Positions 24,709 through 34,466 of a DNA stretch of 64,000 nt are shown here, in pieces. The notes under the pieces were generated by a model, which saw only the letters and a list, made by a program, of their open reading frames with translations, did not search any database and was not told the origin of the DNA. Every line of letters starts with the position of its first letter. Position 1 is the stretch's first letter. The translations under genes and the position numbers were made by a program. Source of the stretch: Shewanella sp. MR-4 (GTDB taxonomy: Bacteria > Pseudomonadota > Gammaproteobacteria > Enterobacterales > Shewanellaceae); the NCBI RefSeq assembly GCF_000014685.1, contig NC_008321.1, positions 3,655,001 to 3,719,000 of the forward strand, given 5' to 3'.

Positions 24709-25384
24709 CCAGTTATCCTCATCAATAGTTCCACCAAAGGCGCCGTTTGCGGTGGCATTAGCCACACCGCATAAAATAGCACAGTGTAAGTTGATGATAA
24801 TATTGTCATAAACAGCGCCAAAAACCGAGCTGAATTGATGAATTAGCGAAATAAACGATGTTAGCTATGTTGGCTCAACCTCGGCAGCTTTGACCACAGC
24901 TGACCGAGGTGAAATGGGCAGATTAACGAGGGCTAGCAAGTCAATCAAACTGCTTGATACTCGCGGCGGCGAGCAAGGTCTCTTGGAAGCTTTACTGTTT
25001 TCCGTCTCGTTATATCGTTACACAGCAAACTAAGCCCATAAATAACGATATTCAACAACTTAACTTGGCAAAATACCGACTAAGGCATATCTGCGCAGTA
25101 AACTCCCTCAAAACCATCTACGGGAACGTTGTAATATAGCTCAGAACATTCTAATGTGCATAACTCTGTGAGTAAAAATGTACAAAAAATTTATTACCGA
25201 TAAAAAAGTCTAAACTAACTCTATGAAAATAAACTCTATCTGACTTTGATGACGCCAGAATGACACACAAAATACTTTAACGGCCAAACCGCTTTAAAAT
25301 TGAGCAAAATACCATTTTGATGGCGTAAAATAAAAAATGCCACAGGGGATACTGTGGCATTTATCTATTAAATCAAATAGATGA
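24709..25384. other. 676-bp stretch without a recognised gene
   Basis: It holds the upstream region of mtgA, an imperfect hairpin at 24879-24909 (CCTCGGCAGCT with AGCTG-A-CCGAGG) and the cysH terminator at 25336-25362. Short open frames inside it lack ribosome sites and known features. A small RNA is possible but not supported by a clear promoter-terminator pair. Confidence 0.5.
25336..25362 (-). terminator. terminator of the cysJIH operon
   Basis: AAATGCCACAG pairs with CTGTGGCATTT over a 6-base loop. Read on the minus strand it is followed by TTTATTTTA. Confidence 0.9.
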
Positions 25385-26182
25385 CTATATTTCGTAATGC
25401 AAACCGCATTCGCGTTTTAAGCCATTAAAGCGGGTTTCTTCTTCAGTCATCCCTAATTCTAAGGGTTTACTCGAATGGGTATCCCCAACAGAAACATACC
25501 CTTGATCCCATAGCGGATGGTAAGGCAAGTCAAATTGCGTCAGATACAAATGCACATCTTTGTTCGACCACTCGATAATCGGAAGCAGCTTAAAGCGAGT
25601 TCCGTGGATAGCCAATATCGGTAACTCTTCGCGAGTGCTCGACTGACTGCGACGAAGTCCCGCAAACCAAGTGCCGACTTCAAGTTCTGCCAAAGCACGT
25701 TGCATCGGCTCCACTTTATTCAGTCGATTGTAACGCTCGAGCCCATCTAAGCCCTGCTCCCACAGCTTGCCAAAACGCGCTTCCTGCCATGCCGAGGTCA
25801 TCGGCGCTTGGTAAACCTTGAGGTTTAAGGATAAGCGCTCGGTAAGCTGGTCAATAAACTGGTATGTCTCAGGAAAGAGATACCCAGTATCCGTTAAGAT
25901 CACCGGAATATCCGATTGCACCTGACTCACCATATGCAGCATCACCGCCGCCTGGATCCCAAAACTGGATGACAGCGCGTGATTACCCGGCAAATAGGCT
26001 AAGCCCCAGAGCACTCGTTCTTGAGCCGTCAATCCGGCCAAGAAGCGATTAATGCGTTCCAGTTCCGCTCGCTGCACATCCTTAGGCGCCGTCAGCAGCG
26101 CTTTAAGTTCGCTGTGACTTACCACGCTCTGCAACGCGTTCGGCAAGCCGGAACCCGTCACCCCAGAATCAAGATCAGCCAT
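25385..26182 (-). CDS. cysH: phosphoadenylylsulfate reductase CysH
   Basis: CysH reduces PAPS to sulfite with thioredoxin as electron donor. The 265 residues include the PP-loop-like SSSFGIQAAVMLHM, TDTGYLFPETYQFID, AGLRRSQSSTRE, the PIIEWSNKDVHLYL segment, and the C-terminal catalytic ECGLHYEI. There are no further cysteine pairs for an iron-sulfur cluster, so it is the PAPS, not the APS, type; this agrees with the presence of cysC. The start at 26182 follows AAGGA and overlaps the end of cysI by 8 bases; a start at 26200 would add six residues. Confidence 0.96.
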   Translation of the reverse strand: MADLDSGVTGSGLPNALQSVVSHSELKALLTAPKDVQRAELERINRFLAGLTAQERVLWGLAYLPGNHALSSSFGIQAAVMLHMVSQVQSDIPVILTDTGYLFPETYQFIDQLTERLSLNLKVYQAPMTSAWQEARFGKLWEQGLDGLERYNRLNKVEPMQRALAELEVGTWFAGLRRSQSSTREELPILAIHGTRFKLLPIIEWSNKDVHLYLTQFDLPYHPLWDQGYVSVGDTHSSKPLELGMTEEETRFNGLKRECGLHYEI

Positions 26183-27872
26183 GGAAATCCTTAGCGGCAT
26201 CGATAACCGCCTTCACTACGCCCGTGCGGACGGTGAAGTTACCAAAGGTTTCGCCTGCATTACGCTCAATCGCGTAGCGGGCAAATAATGCATCCAATTC
26301 AGCAAGGATCTCAGCCTCTTGGATATTCTCTCTGTACATCTTATTCAGGCGAGTGCCTTCGAAGTTCGCCCCAAGATACAGGTTGTAGCGACCCGGCGCT
26401 TTACCCACTAAGCCGATTTCAGCGGCAAATGGACGTGCGCAACCGTTTGGACAGCCCGTCATACGCACCACAATGGCTTGATCGCTAATACCATTTTTCG
26501 CCTGCAGCGCATCGATATGGTCGATAAACTCAGGGAAATAACGCTCAGCTTCCGCCATCGCCAATGGACAGGTTGGCAAGGCCACACAGGCAATCGAATG
26601 ACCGCGAGTTTGGGTCAACACTTGGCCGAGTAAACCGTGTTTACGGGCAAGGCCTTCAATGGTCGCTTTATCCTCGGGAGCCACACCCGCAATAATCATA
26701 TTCTGGTTTGAGGTCATGCGGAAATCGCCCTTGTGGATCTTCGCGATTTCACGCATACCGGTTTGCAAACTCTTACCGGGCACGTCTTTAATGCGGCCGC
26801 TTTCAATAAACAGGGTTAAATGCCACTTACCATCGACACCTTCGACCCAGCCGTAACGATCGCCGCGATCGCCAATCACCACATCGCGCTTGGGCTCAAA
26901 CTTGACGCCAGCACGGGCTTCCACTTCGGCCTTAAACTTCTCATAACCATGGTCAACGATAGTGTACTTAAGACGCGAACGCTTACGGTTGGTACGATTA
27001 CCCCAGTCACGCTGCACTGTCATCACAGCTTCGGCAAACTTCATCACATCTTCAGTTTTGATGAAACCAAAGTCATCGGCCAAGCGCGGGAAGGTTTCCA
27101 CTTCACCGTGGGTCGAACCCATGCCGCCACCAGCGGTCAGGTTAAAACCGACTAATTCGCCATTTTCAGCCACCGCAATAAAGCCTAAATCGTTGGTGTA
27201 GACGTCAACATCGTTATCCGGCGGTACGGCAACGGCCATCTTAAACTTACGTGGCAAGTAGGTTTTGCCGTATACAGGTTCAACGGTTTCGTCTTCTGTG
27301 GTCAGTAACTTCTCTTCATCTAACCAAATCTCGGCGTAGGCACGAGTGTGGGGCAGCAGGTGATCAGACAGCTTTTTCGCGACTTCATAGGCCTGCGCAT
27401 GCAGCTTAGATTCCACCGGATTCGGGTTACACATCACGTTACGGTTAACGTCACCACAGGCGGCGATAGAGTCGAGCGCCTCACGGTCCAAGCCTTGAAT
27501 AATGGTCTTGAGATTACGCTTTGGAATGCCGTGGTATTGGAACGTCTGGCGCGTCGTTAAACGAATGCTGTTAGAGCTGGTGAGCGTCGAGGCAATTTCA
27601 TCCACGCCTAACCATTGCTTAGGTGTACACACACCGCCTGGCACGCGGGCACGTAACATAAAGCTATACAAAGGCTCGAGTTTTTGCTCTTTACGCTCGT
27701 TACGTAAATCACGGTCATCCTGCTGATAGAAGCCGTGGAATTTGATCAATTGCTGATCGCCATCGCTAAAACTGCCCGTCACCGAGGAATCTAATCCCTC
27801 TTTGATGGTGCCACGCAGATAATCACTGTCGGTCTTTAGGTATTCGTTTAATGCTAACTTTTGCTCACTCAT
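26175..27872 (-). CDS. cysI: sulfite reductase hemoprotein beta subunit CysI
   Basis: CysI reduces sulfite to sulfide using six electrons received through CysJ. It carries sirohaem coupled to a 4Fe-4S cluster. In the 565 residues the four cluster cysteines lie in CVALPTCPLAMAEAER and MTGCPNGCARPFAAEIG. The basic substrate-site residues are in RLTTRQTFQYHG and in TSNQNMIIAGV. The length and motif order match the enteric enzyme. It sits between cysJ (74 bp upstream) and cysH (overlapping). Confidence 0.97.
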   Translation of the reverse strand: MSEQKLALNEYLKTDSDYLRGTIKEGLDSSVTGSFSDGDQQLIKFHGFYQQDDRDLRNERKEQKLEPLYSFMLRARVPGGVCTPKQWLGVDEIASTLTSSNSIRLTTRQTFQYHGIPKRNLKTIIQGLDREALDSIAACGDVNRNVMCNPNPVESKLHAQAYEVAKKLSDHLLPHTRAYAEIWLDEEKLLTTEDETVEPVYGKTYLPRKFKMAVAVPPDNDVDVYTNDLGFIAVAENGELVGFNLTAGGGMGSTHGEVETFPRLADDFGFIKTEDVMKFAEAVMTVQRDWGNRTNRKRSRLKYTIVDHGYEKFKAEVEARAGVKFEPKRDVVIGDRGDRYGWVEGVDGKWHLTLFIESGRIKDVPGKSLQTGMREIAKIHKGDFRMTSNQNMIIAGVAPEDKATIEGLARKHGLLGQVLTQTRGHSIACVALPTCPLAMAEAERYFPEFIDHIDALQAKNGISDQAIVVRMTGCPNGCARPFAAEIGLVGKAPGRYNLYLGANFEGTRLNKMYRENIQEAEILAELDALFARYAIERNAGETFGNFTVRTGVVKAVIDAAKDFHG

Positions 27873-27946
27873 GGCAACTGCCTCTTAAAATTCGTTCGGC
27901 GGCAGTATCTCCGTGGATACTGCTCTCTATCTTTGGGATCGATTAA

Positions 27947-29761
27947 TTAGTACACGTCTTTTTGGTAACGTTTATGACTGCGCAGGGTCTCGAAATATTC
28001 TTCCGCCGCCTCGCTCGACAGTCCGCCAAACTCCACCGCAACCCCTAATAGGGCTTGGTGTACGTCTTTAGCCATACGTTCGGCATCACCACAAATATAG
28101 AGATGTGCGCCATTTTGCAGCCATTGCCACAGGGTTTGTCCCTGCTCTTTAATGCGGTGCTGCACGTAAATTTTATGGGCCTGATCCCGCGAAAATGCCA
28201 CATCGATACGGGTTAAATCGCCGTTTTTCAGATACTGTTGCCACTCGGTTTGATACAGGAAGTCCTGCTCAAAATGAGGATTACCGAAGAATAACCAGCT
28301 ATCGCCCTCAGCGCCTTGTGCCACGCGTTCCTGCATAAAGGCGCGAAACGGCGCAACCCCTGTGCCAGGGCCAATCATGATGACTGGCGTTTGTGGATCT
28401 TCAGGTAAACGGAAATGCTTGTTCGGTTCAACATACACTTTTACTTCGGCGCCTTCCTCTGCCGAGGCTAAGAAATGCGATGCACCGCCAAAACGGGCTT
28501 GTCCTTGGTGCTCATCTTCTACCAAAGCCACGGTGAGATGCACTTCGGTATCGACTTCACTCTGGCTCGAGGCGATGGAGTAGAGTCTTGGCGTTAATGG
28601 GCGTAATAATTCCACTAACTTGTTTGCATCGAGATTAGCATCGGCCTTGAGCTGATAGTTCGCCACTAAGTCTGCAAATTGATGATGTAAGATAAACTGG
28701 CGAACCTGTTCTTTATCTTCGCTCAGGGCAAGCAGCTCTGGGCTTGCGGACAACTCGGCCCAGGCTTTGACTAAACCAGGATATAACTGTGTCAGCTCTT
28801 TCTTCTCGATTAAGGCTTGTTTGAGGCTGATGGATTCATTAGCGACAGTCACCTTAGTATCGGCGGCTAACCCTAAGCCCGCTAAAATCTCATCAACCAA
28901 AGTTTCATTGTTGCTAAACCATACTCCAAGGGCATCACCGACTTCATAGCGTAAGCCTGACTCGCCTAAATCGATTTCAACGTGGCGCACGTCTCGGTCT
29001 GAACCACGTCCAGTGATCTTCTGGCTCACCAACACTTCTGCACTGTAAGGGTTTTGCTTAGTAAATTCGCTCTCGCTGGCAGCGAGTGCCGAGCTGGTAT
29101 CATTGAGCGCCACCACGTTAGCCGTGGTTTGAATGAGTGGCTTCACGGCGGAGAGTACATCGGCGTGCCACTGTCCGGCCGCAGCCTCATAGTCCACATC
29201 ACACTCAACCAGAGGCAGCAGCGCTTTGGCGCCTAATGCCGAAAGACGGGCATCGAAGTCTTTACCTGTCTGGCAGAAAAACTCATAGCTTGAATCGCCC
29301 AGCGCCAACACAGAGTAATGTAAGTTGTTTAATTGAGGTGCGCGTTTCGATGCTAAAAACTTATGTAATTCAATCGCATCATCCGGCGCTTCACCCTCAC
29401 CATGGGTACTGACCACCAGCAATAACAAGGTTTCTTGCTTAAGCTGACGCACATTGTATTCACCCATAGAAGCTAGATTCACACTATAGCCCTGCGCTTT
29501 TGCCTTCTCGGCCAAGGCTTTGGCAATACCACGGCCATTGCCGGTTTGGCTGCCATAGAGAATGGTCACTGTCTGCGCCGCCTGAGCATCGGACACGGGC
29601 GCAAGCTGGGCCAGATTGCCCGACGCATTGGCCGTTGCGGCTAAATAACCGCTCACCCAAGCAAGTTGCACGGCATTTAATTCAGCGGTGAGTTGTTTCA
29701 GCTTTTCGACCTGCGGTTGCGACAGGGGTGAAGCCAGTGATGAAAGTTCTTTTAACAACAT
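27947..29761 (-). CDS. cysJ: sulfite reductase flavoprotein alpha subunit CysJ
   Basis: CysJ passes electrons from NADPH through FAD and FMN to CysI. The 604 residues show a flavodoxin domain (ILYGSQTGNGRGIAKALAEK near residue 67; VSTHGEGEAPDDAIELHKF). An FAD domain follows (RLYSIASSQSEVDTEVHLTV), then a NADP-binding domain (MIGPGTGVAPFRAFMQER; LYICGDAERMAKDVHQAL) ending in KRYQKDVY. It is the first gene of the cysJIH operon. The promoter must lie in the 417 bp shared with divergent pntA. Confidence 0.97.
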   Translation of the reverse strand: MLLKELSSLASPLSQPQVEKLKQLTAELNAVQLAWVSGYLAATANASGNLAQLAPVSDAQAAQTVTILYGSQTGNGRGIAKALAEKAKAQGYSVNLASMGEYNVRQLKQETLLLLVVSTHGEGEAPDDAIELHKFLASKRAPQLNNLHYSVLALGDSSYEFFCQTGKDFDARLSALGAKALLPLVECDVDYEAAAGQWHADVLSAVKPLIQTTANVVALNDTSSALAASESEFTKQNPYSAEVLVSQKITGRGSDRDVRHVEIDLGESGLRYEVGDALGVWFSNNETLVDEILAGLGLAADTKVTVANESISLKQALIEKKELTQLYPGLVKAWAELSASPELLALSEDKEQVRQFILHHQFADLVANYQLKADANLDANKLVELLRPLTPRLYSIASSQSEVDTEVHLTVALVEDEHQGQARFGGASHFLASAEEGAEVKVYVEPNKHFRLPEDPQTPVIMIGPGTGVAPFRAFMQERVAQGAEGDSWLFFGNPHFEQDFLYQTEWQQYLKNGDLTRIDVAFSRDQAHKIYVQHRIKEQGQTLWQWLQNGAHLYICGDAERMAKDVHQALLGVAVEFGGLSSEAAEEYFETLRSHKRYQKDVY

Positions 29762-30178
29762 GAGACGGCCCTATGACAGTGTAATGTCCAGCAGATTAGC
29801 GTGGTTTTAGAAAAGCAAAAAAGAATAATATTTGATTTTTAATTCCATTTTGGAATATACAAAGTGCAAAATTTAAGCTACAAAAGTGTGCACTGGTTAA
29901 AAGTTTTTGATACGACCAGTTCAGAAACGACCAGCTTGAGCAATATGCGCTTGTGTCAAACCAAAGTATTGCCACAATGGTGACGAGCCTGCTGTACAGT
30001 ACCTTCTGTTGCTCGCAAAGAAGTTTGTTTTCAAGCACAAATTTCATACCAAGATTGAATGCGCTAACTGCCACAACTGAATAAACGAGTTCATTCTTAT
30101 CGCGGCCTAGCCCTACCTAGGTTTAGCTCAGGGGAAGCACTCAGGCGGAACGATTATATAAACCACCAGGGAGTAATC
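29762..30178. other. divergent cysJ/pntA promoter region
   Basis: 417 bp, AT-rich next to cysJ. No gene is credible here. A CysB site is expected for cysJ, but CysB sites are too degenerate to call by eye. Confidence 0.45.
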
Positions 30179-31705
30179 ATGCAGATTGGAATACCGAGAG
30201 AGAGTCTCGCCGGTGAGACTCGGGTCGCCGCGACCCCTGCCACCGTCGAACAACTTAAAAAGCTCGGCTTTGAAGTTGTTGTTGAGGCCAATGCTGGCTT
30301 ACTGTCTAGCTTTGACGATGCCGCTTTTGAAGCCGCAGGGGCGAAGATCACGGCAGAGGTTTGGCAAGCGGATCTGATTTTTAAAGTCAATGCACCGACC
30401 GATGCTGAAATTGCGCAAATTAAAGATGGCGCGACCTTAATCAGCTTTATCTGGCCCGCTCAAAATCCTGAGTTGGTCGAGAAACTGTCTAAACGCAACA
30501 TCAATGTGATGGCGATGGACATGGTGCCACGTATTTCCCGTGCCCAATCCCTCGATGCTCTCTCTTCTATGGCCAATATCGGCGGTTATCGCGCCGTTGT
30601 TGAAGCCGCGCACCACTTTGGCCGTTTCTTTACTGGACAAATTACCGCCGCGGGTAAAGTTCCTCCAGCAAAAGTGCTGGTGATTGGTGCCGGTGTGGCG
30701 GGTCTAGCGGCCATTGGTACCGCAGGTTCATTAGGAGCTATCGTTCGCGCCTTTGACACACGCTTAGAAGTGGCCGAACAAATCGAATCCATGGGTGGCC
30801 AGTTCCTCAAGCTGGACTTCACCAATGAAGATGGCAGCTCATCGGATGGTTACGCGAAAACCATGTCGGACGAGTTTATCGCCGCCGAAATGGCACTGTT
30901 TGCCGAGCAAGCCAAAGAAGTTGATATCATCATTACCACAGCGCTGATCCCAGGCCGCCCTGCACCTAAGCTCATCACCAAGGCGATGGTCGACAGCATG
31001 AAACCCGGCTCTGTGATTGTCGATATGGCCGCGCAAGCGGGCGGCAACTGTGAATACACTCAGCCTAGCGAGCTATTCGTGACCGAGAATGGCGTTAAAG
31101 TCATCGGCTTTACCGATCTTCCCGGCCGCCTGCCCGCGCAGTCTTCACAGCTTTACGGCACTAACTTAGTCAACCTGATGAAGTTAATGTGTAAAGAGAA
31201 AAATGGCGTCGCCAGCATCAACTTCGATGATGTGGTGATGCGCAATATGACAGTGGTCAAAGCAGGCGAAGTGACCTTCCCGCCACCGGCGATTTCGGTG
31301 TCGGCGGCGCCCGCCAAACCTGCGGCTAAGGTTGAAGCCAAAGCGGCTGAGGCCAAAAAGCCATCCAAGCTTAAGTATATTCTCGCCGTCCTTGGTGTTG
31401 CAGGTTTTGCTGCGGTTGCCTCGGTTGCTCCAGCCGAGTTCTTATCCCACTTTACGGTTTTTGTCCTGTCCTGCGTGGTGGGCTATTACGTGGTGTGGAA
31501 CGTATCCCACTCACTACATACGCCTTTAATGTCAGTGACTAACGCGATTTCGGGCATTATCGTGGTCGGCGCCTTGCTGCAAATTGGTCAAGGTTCAACC
31601 TTGGTCACTGTGCTGGCGTTTATCGCCGTGCTGATCGCCAGTATTAACATCTTCGGCGGTTTCACCGTCACTCAGCGCATGCTGAAGATGTTCCGTAAAG
31701 ATTAA
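30179..31705 (+). CDS. pntA: NAD(P) transhydrogenase subunit alpha PntA
   Basis: PntA is the NAD(H)-binding subunit of the proton-translocating transhydrogenase, which reduces NADP+ with NADH at the cost of proton entry. The N-terminal domain starts MQIGIPRESLAGETRVAATP. The nucleotide fold is VLVIGAGVAGLAAIGTAGSLG, with GRPAPKLITKAMVDSMKPGS and DLPGRLPAQSSQLY further on. An Ala/Lys-rich linker leads to about four transmembrane helices near the C terminus. At 508 residues it has the E. coli-type alpha/beta split. GGGAG precedes the ATG; pntB follows after 11 bases. Confidence 0.97.
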   Translation: MQIGIPRESLAGETRVAATPATVEQLKKLGFEVVVEANAGLLSSFDDAAFEAAGAKITAEVWQADLIFKVNAPTDAEIAQIKDGATLISFIWPAQNPELVEKLSKRNINVMAMDMVPRISRAQSLDALSSMANIGGYRAVVEAAHHFGRFFTGQITAAGKVPPAKVLVIGAGVAGLAAIGTAGSLGAIVRAFDTRLEVAEQIESMGGQFLKLDFTNEDGSSSDGYAKTMSDEFIAAEMALFAEQAKEVDIIITTALIPGRPAPKLITKAMVDSMKPGSVIVDMAAQAGGNCEYTQPSELFVTENGVKVIGFTDLPGRLPAQSSQLYGTNLVNLMKLMCKEKNGVASINFDDVVMRNMTVVKAGEVTFPPPAISVSAAPAKPAAKVEAKAAEAKKPSKLKYILAVLGVAGFAAVASVAPAEFLSHFTVFVLSCVVGYYVVWNVSHSLHTPLMSVTNAISGIIVVGALLQIGQGSTLVTVLAFIAVLIASINIFGGFTVTQRMLKMFRKD

Positions 31706-31716
31706 GGGGGTATAAC

Positions 31717-33201
31717 GTGTCTCAAGGACTGGTAACAGCAGCTTACATTATTGCCGCCGTGCTCTTTATCTTCAGTCTCGCAGGATTGTCGAAGCAAGAA
31801 ACGGCCAAACACGGCAATTTATTTGGTATCACAGGTATGGCCATCGCCCTACTGGCGACCATTTTTAATCCTGACACCAGCGGTGTCGCTTGGATTATTG
31901 TCGCCATGGTGATTGGTGGTGCCATCGGCGTGCGTTTAGCACTTAAAGTCGAAATGACGGAAATGCCCGAACTGGTCGCAGTACTCCACAGCTTTGTGGG
32001 TATGGCGGCGGTATTAGTGGGCTTTAACAGCTTTATCGACCTACACCCAGAGCAAGTATCGCAAGTGGTTGTGGCCGTTGGTGGAGATATCAACTCCACC
32101 TTAGCCGCAGTGCAGGATGCGCTAAGCGAAGCGGCCAAAGCCGCCGAGAAAGCCCATTTAACTGGCGCTATGCTCAACATTCACTTAGTGGAAGTGTTCC
32201 TCGGGATCTTTATCGGTGCGGTGACCTTCACGGGTTCTATCGTGGCCTTCGGTAAGTTACGCGGATTAATTTCCTCAAAACCTTTGATGTTGCCACATCG
32301 CCATAAACTGAACCTCGCAGCGGTATTGGTATCATTGGCGCTATTGGTTTACTTCGTACAAACGGGTGGCACTATGCCAGCCCTACTGTTGATGACACTT
32401 ATCGCCTTCGCCTTTGGCTGGCATTTAGTGGCTTCAATCGGCGGTGCGGACATGCCAGTTGTGGTCTCTATGCTGAACTCCTACTCAGGTTGGGCGGCAG
32501 CGGCGGCGGGCTTTATGCTGTCAAACGATCTGCTGATCGTGACAGGTGCGCTCGTGGGCTCATCGGGTGCGATTCTGTCTTACATCATGTGTAAGGCGAT
32601 GAACCGCTCGTTTATCTCAGTTATCGCAGGTGGATTTGGCACCGATGGTGTGGCCTCATCTGGCGATGAAGAAATGGGCGAATACCGTGAAACCAACGCC
32701 GAAGATGTGGCGGATATGCTGAAAAACGCAACTTCTGTCATCATCACCCCAGGCTATGGTATGGCAGTGGCGCAGGCGCAATATCCTGTGGCTGAAATCA
32801 CCCAAAAACTGCGTGATCGCGGCGTTAAGGTACGCTTTGGTATTCACCCAGTGGCGGGTCGCTTACCAGGCCATATGAACGTACTCTTGGCCGAAGCAAA
32901 AGTACCCTACGATATCGTGCTCGAAATGGACGAAATCAACGAGGACTTTAGCGATACCGACGTAGTACTCGTCATTGGTGCCAACGATACGGTGAACCCT
33001 GCGGCGATGGAAGATCCAGGCAGCCCAATTGCGGGCATGCCAGTGCTCGAAGTGTGGAAAGCGCAAAACGTGATTGGCTTTAAACGCTCAATGAACACGG
33101 GTTATGCAGGTGTACAAAACCCACTGTTCTTTAAAGACAATACTCAAATGCTGTTTGGCGATGCTAAGGCCAGCGTTGAGGCGATTTTAAAAGCGCTGTA
33201 A
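31717..33201 (+). CDS. pntB: NAD(P) transhydrogenase subunit beta PntB
   Basis: PntB carries most of the membrane channel and the NADP(H)-binding domain III of transhydrogenase. The start is GTG at 31717 with AAGGGGG upstream. Family signatures are SLAGLSKQETAKHGN, VEMTEMPELVAVLHSFVGMA, ASIGGADMPVVVSMLNSYSG, the NADP loop ITPGYGMAVAQAQYPVAEIT, and GIHPVAGRLPGHMNVLLAEA. At 494 residues it is about 30 longer than the E. coli protein as I remember it. The extra residues lie at about 115-150 (VGGDINSTLAAVQDALSEAA) in a loop between membrane segments. Confidence 0.97.
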   Translation: MSQGLVTAAYIIAAVLFIFSLAGLSKQETAKHGNLFGITGMAIALLATIFNPDTSGVAWIIVAMVIGGAIGVRLALKVEMTEMPELVAVLHSFVGMAAVLVGFNSFIDLHPEQVSQVVVAVGGDINSTLAAVQDALSEAAKAAEKAHLTGAMLNIHLVEVFLGIFIGAVTFTGSIVAFGKLRGLISSKPLMLPHRHKLNLAAVLVSLALLVYFVQTGGTMPALLLMTLIAFAFGWHLVASIGGADMPVVVSMLNSYSGWAAAAAGFMLSNDLLIVTGALVGSSGAILSYIMCKAMNRSFISVIAGGFGTDGVASSGDEEMGEYRETNAEDVADMLKNATSVIITPGYGMAVAQAQYPVAEITQKLRDRGVKVRFGIHPVAGRLPGHMNVLLAEAKVPYDIVLEMDEINEDFSDTDVVLVIGANDTVNPAAMEDPGSPIAGMPVLEVWKAQNVIGFKRSMNTGYAGVQNPLFFKDNTQMLFGDAKASVEAILKAL

Positions 33202-33225
33202 TGCTTAAGTTTGCGTATTAATCAT

Positions 33226-33249
33226 AAAGGGAGCCACTTGGCTCCCTTT
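33226..33249. terminator. terminator after pntAB
   Basis: AAAGGGAGCC pairs with GGCTCCCTTT over a 4-base loop, followed by ATCTTTTC. Confidence 0.92.
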
Positions 33250-33355
33250 ATCTTTTCCCCTGCTTAGGGGTGTGTTTTCACACGTTTTTAAGCCAGCTCA
33301 GCTAGTCTCTGCGCAACTTGCTTGTGGTCGCCCCATTCATTGAAAGGATAGCTTG

Positions 33356-33745
33356 ATGCTGCTTGGATTATTTATGCTGTCGGCAATTTTGATTAAAACC
33401 TCGCTGCTGGGGCTCGGCTGGATATCGATTGGCATTGGCATCGGCGGTTATCTATTTTGCCGCTATTACCGCATCAATCTCGCCCCTCGCTTGGTGCAAA
33501 AGTTTAAGCGTCTCTTTATCACAGGAGCGATATTGCACTTGCTCTTGTACCTTGGGCTTATCGTTAAACTCTTCCTTATCGATAGTATTGAGGATATTCC
33601 AGCCTTCTTTATCAGCCATTTGGTGTTCCATCATGCGCTTTGCGCCCTGATCGCCGCGGCGCTGACCTTTATGGCTGTCGGCGTTTATCTTACCCAACAA
33701 AAGTTAAAACAAGCTCAGCTGTCTCCCCCATTGCAGCTTAACTAA
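33356..33745 (+). CDS. small inner-membrane protein of unknown function
   Basis: A 129-residue protein with about four hydrophobic helices (MLLGLFMLSAILIKTSLL; GWISIGIGIGGYLF; LFITGAILHLLLYLGLIVKL; HALCALIAAALTFMAVGVYL). I do not recognise a family. Histidines (LHLL, SHLVFHHAL) fall in or next to helices, but no cofactor motif is clear. I start at the ATG 33356, with AAAGGA upstream; the TTG three bases earlier is less likely. It stands between two strong terminators and is its own transcription unit. Confidence 0.7.
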   Translation: MLLGLFMLSAILIKTSLLGLGWISIGIGIGGYLFCRYYRINLAPRLVQKFKRLFITGAILHLLLYLGLIVKLFLIDSIEDIPAFFISHLVFHHALCALIAAALTFMAVGVYLTQQKLKQAQLSPPLQLN

Positions 33746-33791
33746 CTTAACAGCGCGAAAACGTAATCGGCGCGCCAAACCATAGAAACGA

Positions 33792-33815
33792 AAAAGGAGC
33801 CTGAAGGCTCCTTTT
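33792..33815. terminator. bidirectional terminator between convergent genes
   Basis: AAAAGGAGCC pairs with GGCTCCTTTT over the loop TGAA. Confidence 0.93.
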
Positions 33816-33833
33816 GATAGTAATTCGTTGAGA

Positions 33834-34313
33834 TTATGCGGCTTTGGCAACATCAAAATTAGACAGCAGCATAACCGCAGTACGGCCTAACAGGTGATTG
33901 ATGGTGCGATCGCCGACCAATCCTAATTCAGCAATGGCTTGCTGACGTGCTGTGCTGACCGCTCTGAAGAGCGTGATTTCATTATTCGCGCCACCACAGA
34001 GGCTGAAGAATAATCGTAACACTGCGCGGTAATGCTCTTCTTGCATCGCTTTCATCCAAGATGCCTCTAAGGCTTCTTGGCTAGAAAAGTCGAGTGCTGC
34101 AACAAATAAATTGCCAATACGACTATCTAAACGAATTAAGAAGTCGTTTTTACGCGGAAAGTGATGACTAATACCAGTGCGGCTAATCCCCGTTGCTTCA
34201 GATAACGTGGTGTAAGACATAGTCTCAAAGCCAATAGTCAAAATTTGTCTTAACGCTTCATCCATAATCTGATTTATGGTCTGCTCAGTCTGTACTCGCG
34301 AGCGCTTAGCCAT
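33834..34313 (-). CDS. TetR-family transcriptional regulator
   Basis: A 159-residue repressor-type protein. The N-terminal TetR helix-turn-helix is at about residues 10-55 (IMDEALRQILTIGFETMSYT, LSEATGISRTGISHHFPRKN, DFLIRLDSR). The C-terminal ligand/dimer part is short, so the protein is smaller than most TetR members. The ATG at 34313 has GGGAGA upstream; a start at 34328 would add five residues. The target is unknown. The nearest genes are the HExxH protein/hldE on the same strand and the small membrane protein convergent to it. Confidence 0.85.
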   Translation of the reverse strand: MAKRSRVQTEQTINQIMDEALRQILTIGFETMSYTTLSEATGISRTGISHHFPRKNDFLIRLDSRIGNLFVAALDFSSQEALEASWMKAMQEEHYRAVLRLFFSLCGGANNEITLFRAVSTARQQAIAELGLVGDRTINHLLGRTAVMLLSNFDVAKAA

Positions 34314-34466
34314 AGTAAAGTCTCCCATTGTTCTTTTTCTGGGGTAGAGCTTACCAAAGCCTTCCAGGGATTACTGCTGTTTGGAAACACCAAACAAGTG
34401 TATTTCGCTTTTGTTCAGCTAGGGTTCAGTTTGAAACAGAGAGATTTAGCGGTTCCGTTTACATAT

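Noticed and set aside
24954..25139. Plus-strand short frame in the gap before mtgA
   Set aside because: No ribosome site and no domain; base composition is like the rest of the non-coding gap.
29796..30074. Minus-strand frame upstream of cysJ
   Set aside because: AT-rich promoter region; the translation has no family likeness and no ribosome site.
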